NCBI GenBank assembly: GCA_036785705.1
Contig: JAWUZG010000084.1
Span: forward strand, 17,435,501-17,499,500
Direction of reading: 5' to 3'
DNA length: 64,000 nt
Source: Acanthornis magna
Lineage: Eukaryota; Chordata; Aves; Passeriformes; Acanthizidae
Positions 1 through 12,100 of the stretch are shown here, one piece after another. Under the pieces are notes generated by a model that did not search any database, had not been told where the DNA came from, and was given only the letters and a program-made list of their open reading frames with translations. The position numbers and the translations under genes are program-made. Numbering within the stretch: position 1 is the stretch's first letter; each line of letters opens with the position of its first letter.

Positions 1-3000
1 CTGGACACAGTGTGTTCCCAAGGTCCCATTTCTCTTAGGATCCTCACACTTTGATTTCCTGGCCTCTCATCCTGTTTTCTGTCACTTTTAAAATAAGGGT
101 TGGACAATCTGAAAAGATGATATGAATTAACTGTTCAAAACTGACTGTTCTGTGGTGAAAAGTTATGCTTGGTGCCTGGAATGCCTTCCCTGTATTGTGA
201 GCTTCACAGCTGAAGGGTAGCCTTGGAAGTGGCCCAAGCACGTGTCTGCATGAAGACCCACCAAAGCCCAAAGTCAGCAAGACTCTGAAATCCACTGTTA
301 TTTCATTTAGCTGCCTGCTTTAAAAATACGCCCTTGGATAAAGTAATTTCTGACAAAGTTTAACTGAAAAAATGAATGGGTTTTTTGTTGTTCATTTGCT
401 GAAGAAATTACTGCTCAGGGTCAATATTTTTTAGGTATTTTGTAAGTCTAATTGTTAGTCTTCCTGTCTGTATTTTCAATATTAGAGCACTTGAAATTTT
501 TAGGATTTGGCAGTGAGCAGATATCAAGAACCAGTCTGCCTTTATGAAAAAAAGTACTTGTTCATTTTGGATGTATACCTGAATGATCTCTCCGTGTCTT
601 ATTTTGATTCCACTGAGTGTATGGCTGATGAAGAATATAAACCTTACCTAGAATATACAAATTGGAAATTTATACCCTCAAGTATGACCAGCAACACATT
701 GCAGACATGTGGTGTTCCAAGTAGAGTCTTGTTTCCCTTTGATGTATTTCCATCTGTTACCTATGGCATTCATAGCTTGTGTGGTCTCAGTTGAGCAGAG
801 CTATTCAATAATACTGCAACTTTGTTAGGTTTTATTTCTGAAGTGCTACAAGTGTTCAAAATTTCTGTTTTCCCTGTAGCACAGCTAGTATTAATAATAT
901 CAAAATATCTAGTGCTGTTTGCTAACAGGTTCTGCAGCAATAAGCTTTAAAATGGCTCAGTACTTACAAAAACTCATTTCAACATCATTTTTCTGTGTGA
1001 ATTTTTCAGTGACATCCCTTGGAACAAGTGTCTTTTGACACTGCCTACTCATCATTTGGATGAGTCAAAGAATTTATTTTCCAGTTTTGTAGCTTGTCTT
1101 GCACTGAAACCTGTACCGATTTTTTTTGCGGCTTTCTCAGAAATGCTGTGTAGCGTTATGTTGGAGTGTAAAGTATCTCAAGACAGCAAGAATACTCCAA
1201 AAGGCAAACACCAGTTTTCAGATCCTTGGCTCCCCATCAAGACTGCAAGAAGTTCCAGCCTGTTGGAGTGGGAATTGCATTCGTTTTGTACAGTGAAAAA
1301 AAATCCACTGCCTATAAAACAAATAAGGGGAGCCCATTTTTCTGTTTGCTGTCATTTGTTGTAATGTGTTGTCCAACTTCTTTCTGTAATCATCTGCCTT
1401 CTGCTTGTAGTATAATGCTGTTAGGATGTGCAGAGACACTAGCAGCAGTTTTGTTTTTGATGTGCGTGTGCTTCAGTTGACAGTGGGGTTTTCCCAGTAC
1501 TTCAAAAAGCCTTATTTAAGAATAGTTGGTTGAGGCATTCATTGACCCTCATTTAAAAAATTTACTTCCTGGTGCAATGTAACTGGATTGTTGGAAAAAT
1601 ATGCTGAAAGGTTTGGCAAAATTTACAGGTCTAATTGCTCATAGACTTTGATATATGCAGGTAACATAGGAGACTCTAAAACTTCGGGGTTTGATTCAAT
1701 TCTTGATGTCTTTTTTGATTACACAAATTCTGTGCGTTTCTTGCTGAATCAGGTTCTTGGTGTACTTTGTGACAGTGAATAAATTTGAACTGTGCTTTAT
1801 AAAGAAACTTTCACCTTTGGGCAAAGTTGAACAGAGAACACTTATTCTAAAAGTGTTTTACTGGCAGGCTTTCTGCAGTGTAACTACAGTAGCTGTCAAA
1901 GGTTCAAGGGAAGCTTTTCAACACTACTTTTTTCCCCTGTTTACTGTGTTGGAATTGAAGTCAAAATCTTGCATTTCAAGTGCTTCTTCTTGAATGTCAC
2001 AGTTTCAGCACTTTGGAGGAAGAGTAAATGAATGTGGTGCTTTGCCATCAGCCAAACACTTGGAGTTAAAAATTAGTAAGTTGGACAAAGCATCTCTTCT
2101 GATACAGGAATCTCCACTCTCCTCACCATAAGGCTGTGGTTGCTGTGTAGGTTGATGTCTGTTCTTTTTCATCCCAGAGGAGCCTTGTGGAGAGTTGCTT
2201 ACATTTTGAAAAAGATCTAAATCACAATATCTGTGTATTTTTCACGTGTCTGACTCCCAAATCAGGTGATGAGGCACAACAGACTTTGCATGACGAGGTG
2301 AAGGTGGCAAGTGTTTTTAAGAGTATAAGCATGACATGAGACTGAATGAAACAGATATCCTCTGAAACCTACCTGGAGTCTTCATTGTGGGAAGGAAGGG
2401 TTATAGTCCAGAACAGTCTTCAGGTATCTGTCAAGTATCTTTTATTTGGACTGTTGTATTTCTGACTAAAGAATTATTTAGCAGGTGAGTGAAGGTCTGA
2501 GGGCTTTTCCAAGTCCTTGGGCCATGTTGTCATCTCTTTAAATTTTAATAAGCAGCAGCTGACAAGAAAATTCTGGCATGTTTTATGTTTCTATTCAGGG
2601 TATAATTTTCCTGGTTTGGGAAGGTGGCAGCACAGGAAAGCAGGAAGATGCTAGGTGGCACTTGAGCACGAGCAGCGTAAGCGTGAGCATCTAGGTGGCA
2701 CACCCTGCAGGGCTCCAAGTGTGTCTTCTTGATTTCATCCCTCTTCCCACTACTTATCTTTACCACTGCTGCTACTTCTATCTATGCTATGCAGTTTATG
2801 CAGATGCAAACCTTTGTTTGCAACTTACTTGCTGTATTCTTCATGAGGTGTCACTACTGCTCTCAATGGCAAACACGGTATTGGTGCTCTTCAGCTGAGT
2901 ACCTCAGCTTTGTCTTTTTCCAGCTGTAGAAATGGCTGGCACTGTGAAGAAAATGTGTTTGATCTAGGGAGAGATGTTGTAAAAAGCTGGATAATGAACT

Positions 3001-6000
3001 GTAAGTCTTGACATTATTGCTGACTGGATCTGAGATGAATAAGTTTCAGTTCAAAAGCCATCTGTCTGTCACTACAGAGAAGGGGGTAATGAAGTGCTTA
3101 CCAGGTGCCCGCCAAAGCTGCTTTATCACTCCTCAGCTGCACAGAGAAGAGAAAATACAACAGAAGGCTCAAGAGTTTGTATAAGAACAGGGAGAGATCG
3201 CTCACCAATTACCACCACAGGCAGAGCAGATTTAACTTGAGGAAATTAGTTTAATGTATTACAAATTAAATCAGAGTGGGGTAATGAGAAATACAAGCAA
3301 ATCTTAAAATACCTTCCCCCAACCCATTCCTTCTTCCTGATTCCCTTCCTCTTCCCCCTGGTGGTACAGGAGGATGGGGAATGGGGGTTGTGGTCAGTTC
3401 ATCACACACTGGTTTTACCAGAGCTTCCTCTTCCAAGGAAGAACTCCTTCCCCTGCTCCATTGTCGTGTCCCTTCCACAGGAGACAGTCCTCCATTAACT
3501 TCTCCAGTGTGGGTCCTTCCCATGGGCTGTCACAAACTGCTTCAGCATGGTTGGAGCTGGATACTGCTGTTTGATTGTTGTTGTCACTTTGGTTTCTGCT
3601 GCCTGATAATGGTTGATGGGAGTGTGGTACTTACTGCATTGCTTTTCTGTCAACCCACGCACGACATACGACTCCAAATTCTCAAATACTGAATTCAGAC
3701 CTAACTCTCATGAGACTGTCTTACCAAAAGTTAAAAACAGAAGCTGACCCTGAATATTATTCTGTTTCTGAATGAATGATAAGCCAAGATCCTTCATCTT
3801 TCAGAGTAAGGTTTTCTAATTGGTGATGCCTGCATAGCTTCCTGCAAAAAATCGCTGCCCAGATGCTGTTTGTCACTGAAAGTGGAGCTGACTTTGCCCT
3901 CAGTGACCGTGTTGGTGTCGTGCAAGCAGCTTTTAGATGTCAGATGAACAGTGCTATTTTGGAATGGGTGATGAAGTGCTTTAAACACAGTAAAACTTTC
4001 CCTTATTTTCTTTGCAAATTAATCTCTCATTCATTTGCGCATACCACAGTAGTTTCTCTAGCAAATGAAGCATAAACAAGTGCTACATTCAGTGCATAAC
4101 TCTGGCTTTGTGTGCAACCAGTTCAAAGTGAGGTGGGGCCTGTAGGAGGAAATAGGAAATATGACTAAATAAAATGCTGTAGTCTCCAATACTTCAAGTA
4201 ACAAAACCATTACTTTTTTTGAAATGGTATTTTCTGTGCTTCTCTGCATCATAGTGGATACTTGGTCATCCTTTATTTGCTGCAGTTGAATCCATAATCT
4301 CCAAATTCATAGTGTAAAAATAGACTAGTGTCAGTAGCACCCATTGTTTTCTTTTTGACTGGTGATATAAGACAATTAATTTGCTGAGGCAGAAAATTAG
4401 TTGTATATAACTGTTTGGACTGTACAGGTAGCCACCTGCTAAAATGGCTCCAAACTAAAAGAAGCACTGTAGCTTTTGCTTTGGGAAGGAATATTTAGCC
4501 AAAACCACTCATAAGTTTTAGCAAAAGGAACAAATGTTTATGTCTCAGGGGACAAGGTCCTTGCTTGGTCAAGAATCTTGCAACATAGGCTTCACAGTCA
4601 GTAGTCCAAAGAAAGTTGATTTGAGCTCCTTGTCTGACTCACAACCGAGAGAATACAGCCTTAATTGATTGAAAGGACACATGAGGATGACCTGAAAGTA
4701 TGCTGGAGATGCAGTTGTCCACAGTAAGAGAGTGCCACAGAAATGTGCCCAAGCTGTTTGGAAAGGTGACAAAAAGGGAAGAGCTGGAGCTCAGGAGGTT
4801 CTCCTGCATGTGTATATATGGTAGACTTTTCCATTAAATTGTAGTGTCACCAAGTGTGCACAGATGTCGTGGGGGTGGACAGCCCATTGAGAGGTATCAG
4901 TGCTAACATACAGATAAGTGCTCACATCTTCATGCAGCAGCTCATTCTGTATCCTGAGAGCTTCAACAGAAGCTGAGCAGATCCAGGAAAAACATCCTGA
5001 CATAGACCATCTAACCATAACAGTCATGTTAAAAATGTGAGATCTTGCTGTCCTTGTCACCTTGTATTTTCATCCTGTCATCAGTTTCTTGTTTCTGTTC
5101 TCATGCTAATTGAATACTGCATAAACTAATTTAGTTTGCTAGTTCAGGTAAAACGACCAGGAGGGAGTTCCATTCTGTTCAGCTCCTGAGTTTGGGTTAG
5201 CTCCCAGGAGATGCTGGTGGTCACCACAGCTGGTGTGCAGCCAGTGTACTGCTGTCACACTGATGCTGGGAGGAAACAGGGCTGGAAGGCTTGGAAGGGA
5301 GCCTTTGCATCAGCTCAGCTGCTCCTACACCATCTTCTCGACTGTAGGGACTTTGCCCCACCCAGTGAGACAGCAGAATTCGGCGTGAGGACAAGGCCAG
5401 GATGTTTCAGCTGTGGGGTGAAGTGCCGTGGTTTACTGAGCCCAGCTAGGGGCTCTTGTCTGTGGCTTGCCTCTAATGTCCCTCTTCGTGGAGCTGTGGA
5501 CTCCTGTGCATAGCTGTGGAAGCTGTAGCATGGTCTTCTGTAACAGAGTTTTCAGTTTTCACCTGCTTCCCTCTTGAGTTTGTTCTTTTAGTTATTAATT
5601 CTGAAGGCAGGTGGTCTTAATGGTAGGCCAATGTGTCAAATTTGTTGCAGAGAAGAGTTGAAGCTGGGCTACTTTATAGTTTACTGAGGGAAATGGTGGA
5701 GGAATCTTGAAGTTATAAAATAAAATAAGTTTTTATGATTGCAGTGTAAGGTATCTAGTATTTCAACAGTAGGTACTTTTAGTAATGTTTGTTGTGGAAA
5801 TTTACTTGCCTCTTATGTTTAGAACTTGTGTGCCTGATTAATTAAAGCATGGTGTGAATTGGATTCTGAAATGACAATGTTGTTTGTAGTACGGATTTTC
5901 ATAATGGACATATTATGAATACTGACTGGACAGAAGACCTCTGAACAGACGAACTGTAATTGAATGAACATAACTGCCTTCCTTTTAAAACCACTGTAAT

Positions 6001-6042
6001 TCGGTGAATGTTTTACATGATGGACTGTAAAATGTCTTGCAG
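1..6042 (+). other. TTC17: TTC17 intron 1, 3' part
   Basis: Exon 2 opens without an initiator codon, so this stretch should be the 3' part of the first coding intron. It ends with TCTTGCAG at 6035-6042. Apart from the LTR-type repeat at about 3068-3580, I see no coding exon. Short open frames of 60-110 codons overlap on both strands and have no splice or homology support. Confidence 0.7.
3068..3580. mobile_element. Avian endogenous-retrovirus LTR-type repeat, degraded
   Basis: The sequence closely resembles an interspersed bird LTR-type repeat that I know from passerine and other avian genomes. Recognisable blocks are GGGGGTAATGAAGTGCTTAC, TCACTCCTCAGC, GATCGCTCACCAATTACC, AATTAGTTTAATGTATTAC, GGGAATGGGGGTTGTGGTCA, and TTCTCCAGTGTGGGTCCTTC. 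The last belongs to a degenerate internal repeat built around CTCCAGYRTGGGTCC. No retroviral reading frame is present and the copy has many substitutions. Family name and orientation need a repeat library; the right edge is blurred. Confidence 0.65.
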
Positions 6043-6132
6043 GTGGATTCACCAATGAACTTGAGAAACCCACATGATTTGGTAATACTAATGAGACAAG
6101 AAACAACAGTTAACTACCTCAAAGAACTGGAG
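6043..6132 (+). CDS. TTC17: TTC17 exon 2 (first coding exon in the window)
   Basis: Thirty codons (residues 1-30 of the assembled partial protein), entered in phase 0 after TCTTGCAG and left in phase 0 at GTAAAG. It reads VDSPMNLRNPHDLVILMRQ followed by ETTVNYLKELE. It is nearly identical to the mammalian protein as I recall it, so this N-terminal segment is under strong constraint. The preceding residues must come from an upstream exon. Confidence 0.95.
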
Positions 6133-9100
6133 GTAAAGTATAACATTTAAGTACTAACTAATTTCTGAAGGTTTTTTTTTCCCATAGATTTATGGTGCTG
6201 GTTTTAGATGGGGAAATTAATTTATTACTGGCAAAGTTCTCCTTCAGTGAAAGGATGAAAAATGTTTCAGATCTCAAAATTTTTTTTGCATCAAGTCTGC
6301 CTAACTAGTCTCCAGTTGTATCATTCCTTGTTGTTAGCCGTAAATCCTAACATTTTTACGTAAAGTCACTGGATTCTATTGTACTGTATTTCAGAATAAC
6401 ATAGGGCAAATCACCTCTGTTTTTCTTCAAGCCCGTTTATTATTGAGAAGGGGTCTGAGACCACCCTTTTGAAAAGGGCTTTAATGAACTTTAAACTGAT
6501 AAACTGAAGTTTAAATGTAATAGCGGTTAGGTAAGCAAACAGCTTCTGGCTATGCATTCGTTTACTTGTGCCAGCTTTGGTTTTATCGGATTAGGATAAC
6601 TAACTAAGTGGAAAGCTAGATGAGCACCAGAGATAGCTTTAGGTGAATGGGTGAAGTGGAAGAAAGGAAAATACACAGGAATGCCCCTTGTGTGACTGTA
6701 TTCAGTCTGTCTTTCTCATCAGGGTATACACTCTTTCATGGCAATGTACATTTTAGTTATGGATAGAATATTACTTGCAAGCTTTTGGAGGAATGGGTTG
6801 TGGGTGTGAAAGTTACTAATGTCCAACGTGTGATATACAAATGATTTTCAGCAGAAGTTATCTGTTTTAAGTTCTTGTACAAGTTCCTTCTGCTGTGTAT
6901 ATCTGTATCGTTTCACAATAGCATGTAATCAAATGTGTATGGCTTTAATTAAAAATGCAGTGTTTTCTTCTCGTTTCACATGTACTCATGTACAGTACTT
7001 TTCACATGTACTCATGTTCAGTTGTACTTAGCATACTGAATGGTTAAGATGATGATGATTTGTTTGCAATAGCCCTTATTATTTCCACAAGGTCTTACAG
7101 TGGAAGAAAAGAATCCGAATATGAAAAACTTGACATACTTTTAGCAACTGTTTTTTCTTTTCCTAAATGACTTACCATGGATTTGGAATGTTACCAGCCC
7201 ACTTTTTAGGCACAAAAGGAGAAATAAGGGCTCATTCAAGTTGTATTGTCTGTGATGAAAGTATTTATATCCATCCAAATCCAAGTCCTACAGGGGTTAT
7301 AAAAGATAGGAAAATATTCCCAAAATTTAATGACAATTTTTTTTTTTTTTCAAATGAACTTTGTTTTAAGATAAAGTCAGACTGTTGAATCCTAGCAGCT
7401 ATAGAGTTTGCTTTCATCAGTGTATATTCCGTTTCCTTTTTTTCTTCCCTACAGAAACAGTTAGTTGCTCAGAAGATTCATATAGAGGAAAATGAGGACA
7501 GAGATACAGGACTGGAACAAAGGCATAATAAAGAAGATCCAGACTGTATTAAAGCAAAAGTGCCCCTGGGGGACCTAGATCTGTATGATGGCACATACAT
7601 CACCTTAGAGAGCAAAGATATCCGGTAATAAGATGCTTTATATTCTAAGATTTTTGCTAAATGAAAAAAAAATCAACAGTATCTCTAAATACAAGTAAAA
7701 ATTACTAGCACTGACTTTTTTTAGATGGCAGTTGTTTTATTTTGTGTTACTGTGGAAATAAATTGAAACAAAATCTGCCACTACTTGTGAACAGGTACAA
7801 CACAGAAATGCTGTTTCCCCCAAACTGTCAGTTATCCCTACCCTGAAACTTCTCCTTTTTGTTCCCTGTTCTGCCACTCTTACTCTGTACTGATATGACC
7901 AGACATGTGGATTAGAGTGAAATATATCATGTAGAAGGGGGTTGAATGTGCTTGAGTGTGCTTTCAGTGTTTTGAGCTAGATATTTATTTTAGTGGAAAC
8001 TGTCTTGACTTAAATTTGAATGAAGTTCCATTGATTACCAAGCTGTTGAACCTTCTGGTCATATTTTGTCCCCTGTGTTTAGGAAGTAAAGGATGAGCAG
8101 ACAGTGTACTTGACATTCAGCTTCATTGGTAATTCATCTTCAGGAATGACTGTTTTGTTTTAGTAGTTTTAATATTTTATTATAATTGCATGAGTACTTG
8201 AAGCGGGAAAAGATCAATTTTGTCCTCATATACCTTCGTTTGGACTTCTCATCAGCCATATTTGGGATTGGTTTGTTTGTTTCAGTTGAAGAGTCTGCAT
8301 GCATTGCCATTTGCCTGGCAGATAGATCATTAATCATCGTAGTGATACACGAAGTTGATGCTGATACATTTTGGAGGCTACCCAAATGTTGATATTTTCT
8401 CTAAAGCAGACAAATTTATTTACTTTATCCTATGGTCATGATACAACTGAAATCTGGGAAGACAGCAGAAATGGTCTAATGTGCCCAAAGAGGGAATTTT
8501 TGTAATGATTAAATCAGAGTACTCTCTGTCAACTACAATACTGTCTCTTACGAACTTCAGCAGTATTTTAATCTGTGGTTTGCTGTGTTATGTTATTACA
8601 TCCTCAGCCCTGAAGACTATATAGACACAAAGTCCCCCGTGCCTCCAGACCTGCAGCAGCCAGACTGTACAAAAGTTCTAGATCTTCCATACAGTATTCA
8701 TGCTTTTCAGCACTTAAGGGTAAGTGACCAAATGCAAGTAAATATTTTTCCCCATTAGGAAGAGGAATAGAAAATTCCTACTGTCAGTTCTCAGTCAGGG
8801 TTGCAATGTATTGTAGTCTTTCAAGACTGTTTTGGACTTTTTTAAAACTACAGTTGTTCCCTGATTAAAGTACCCGCTTATCAAAGGTTTTACCTGTTCC
8901 ATCAGGTATGCAGTTTCTCTTTTGTTATTTTTTGCCTTAGAGGACGTTTTTAGGAAAGTGGAGTCTTTTGTTTTTGTAACACATTTCATTAGCAAATTGG
9001 TAGCTTCCATTGGAACTACTACGAGCTTGTGAATTGTCTCAGTTGAAATTGGGAGAGTGCTGAACAGGGTCGTTAAAATGTATGAAGATTCAGGATAAGA

Positions 9101-12100
9101 AAATTGTTTGCAAGTTTGTCAGTAGCTCCTAATGTACCTGACTGTCTGTTTGGTATCTGACTGCCAAGCCCTAATCCAGAGGATGACATAATTGTTCCCT
9201 ACTAGTACAAAGTTCAGCTGCTTTAGAAAAGTTGCAGTGGAAGAGTGTTAGGAAAATTGGTTTTGTCAACAGCATCACATCAGCAAATTTTCTCAAGTAG
9301 ATGAAGCTTTACTGGATCTTGGTATTTATTGATATTTATCTTGATATTTATTTCTATATCTATCTTGATATTTATTTTATTGCAAGTCTTTTTATCAACA
9401 AAAATGGATTTTCTTACAGCTAAACAGTAAGTGAAGATTTTTTAGCTTTGTTCCTTGGTCTGGATGTATTTTTGAAAGAAGTAGGTTTGTTGTTTGAGAA
9501 GGAAGAAAGAGAAGAGGTATAGGAATACCTCCATTGTGTGCATGTAACCTGACAACCATGACTTAAGTGCTTCAGTGGTCAATAGCTGCCAGATAGACAG
9601 TGCTACCAGAAGTGAATATTACCCCTGTAGCACTCACGAGTGGAGGCTGCTTTTGGCTGCTTCTACTTCTTTCCTGTCTGTAATAATATCTATTTTTATC
9701 TGTCAGAGGTGAAATTGTTCTCTCAATTCCCAGAGATCTTGAAAGGAAGATAAGATTGTAAAATAACCAAGCCATACATTTTCCTGGGAGTCATGCTTTT
9801 GTTTATATTTCTCTACTCTTGAAGTGTCAGCAAATACCTATATTCAAGTTTTATTTTAGGGTGTCCAAGAAAGGGTTAATCTTTCTGCACCCCTGTTACC
9901 TAAAGAAGATCCAATCTTCACATACTTATCACGGAGGCTGGGAAGAAGTATAGAGGAAATAGGTCACCGTATTTATGACGGGCTCATGAAGGTAAGAGAC
10001 TGTAATCTTGCTGGATGCACAAAAAGGAGTGCTGGAAAGGTCTCAGAAGATGAGATACACTTCATACAGGCAATCAGATCCCAGTACTAGTTTTACACAT
10101 GTATTTTTGGTTTACAGTTCTGTTTCAAAAGGCAAACTAAGACCATTTTCTGCTAGGCAGGCAGAGGTAGGAGAAGGCATCAGCAAAGCCAGTAAATAGA
10201 TGCTTACTGTCATCTTTAATGACTTATGTAGTTATGTTGTCTGGCAAGCCACATTCATTGCTTTGTCAAGGTAATAAGAGTTTGTAAACCAAAAATACAG
10301 GTATTTTAAGAGCAAAGAAGAAACAACCGTACTGAAGTGTGTATGTTTTTGTTAAATGTCTTCCTTCCTAAAAAATCTAGGAACCCTCATTGAACTCCAG
10401 CTAAGCTGCTGATGTTTAAACTACTGTCATCTCTCATTTCACGTCATTTTGTATTTTTACTTGCCTGAAATGCAGAAATTCTGTTTCTTTAACACATTAA
10501 TGTGCTAGTTCAGTGTCCCTAAGCATTAACAACTGTTGCCAAATGGCAGCTTTCCAGTGGAAGAGGATAGCTTAGAGCAGCTGAGCACCAACTTTGGTGC
10601 TCAGCTTTTCATCCTATAGTAATTAAAGCCCTGATTAACCTTTTAGTTCATGTTTTACTAGTTAGTAGAGTTCATGTGTTTCTCTTTACTGCAGAACTCT
10701 TCTTCCTGGGTACTCTATAACATGGCTTCTTTTTACTGGCGAATAAAGAATGAGCCATACCAAGTAGTAGAATGTGCCATGCGTGCTCTACATTTTTCTT
10801 CAAGGTAAGTATTGCTAATAAGGATTTCTTCTCAGATTGCTTTTCTAGTTATCCTAATTAGTAAACAGGTTTTGGTTTCTAAGACAGTATCCTAAGGAAT
10901 AATCTGTGTTACTTGTTCCTGGTCTCTGCGTGCTATACTAGGCATATAAATAGTTGAGACGTTTTTCTAGCAAGTCATATATTTTAATTGGTAAATTAAT
11001 GTATCCTTGTGCATGATTCTTACACAGTCTGATTTTCCTTTAATGTTAGCTTTTAATTTTTTTCCTTTTTATTTTCTTTTATTCTTTTAGGCAAAATAAA
11101 GACATTGCACTGGTAAATTTGGCAAATATTTTGCACCGGGCTCACTTCTCTGCAGATGCAGCCATTGTGGTTCATGCAGCTCTGGATTACAGTGACTTCT
11201 TTACCAGCTATTACACTTTAGGAAATATATACGCAGTAAATACAATCTTTATTTTCCAAGACTTGAAGAAAATTAAATATTACTTAATCTTTTGGGATTG
11301 ACTTGTAATGCTTTACTCTTTTACAGTGTCTTGTGCTCCACGTGCATCTCATACTTAATGCTTAAGAATGTCAAAATACTTTTATTCAAAAGTCTGTCTT
11401 TTAGCAAAAGTTTTTATCTGCACCTGGAAATAAATTCCAGTAAAATTCTTCTGCAGCCTTTCTTTAATAGATACAGTAGCTTGAGTGTCAGAAGTGACAG
11501 GCTGCTTGTTACCATAAATTAAAATTTAAGTTGATGACTTCTTTGAAAACTGAGTATTTTTTATTAAATATTACTGCACATTGGCTAATTCTCTCTCTCG
11601 GTCATTCTTCAGATGCTTGGAGAGTACAACCACTCAGTCCTGTGTTACGATCATGCTCTACAGGCCAAACCAGGGTTTGAGCAAGCTGTAAAAAGGAAGC
11701 ATGCTGTCCTATGTCAGCAAAAACTTGAACAAAAATTGGAAGCCCAGCATAGGTAACTAAAATATCTCAGTGACAATGCATACAATTGAACTTCTGTAGT
11801 TCTGTTGTAGCAATTATTTACATTTCAAGAAGAAGAATGGCTTTCAAATTTCTGTATTTCTTTGTGCAATAGAGTTAAGCATAAGAATACTTTAAGAAAC
11901 CTGGAGCTGAAAATGCGCAACAGTGTAAGAAAAGCTGATATTCTAGAAAGCATTCAAAGTCAATCTTTTCTGTTTAATTTTCAAGATCACTCCAACGAAC
12001 CTTAAATGAATTAAAGGAGTATCAGAAGCAGCATGACCATTACCTTAGACAACAAGATGTTTTAGACAAGTACAAGCTCATCCAGGAGGAACAAATCTTG

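Noticed and set aside
2645..2705. Imperfect repeat of CTAGGTGGCAC flanking a GC-richer core
   Set aside because: Only two short copies about 40 bases apart, with no transposon ends or further structure.
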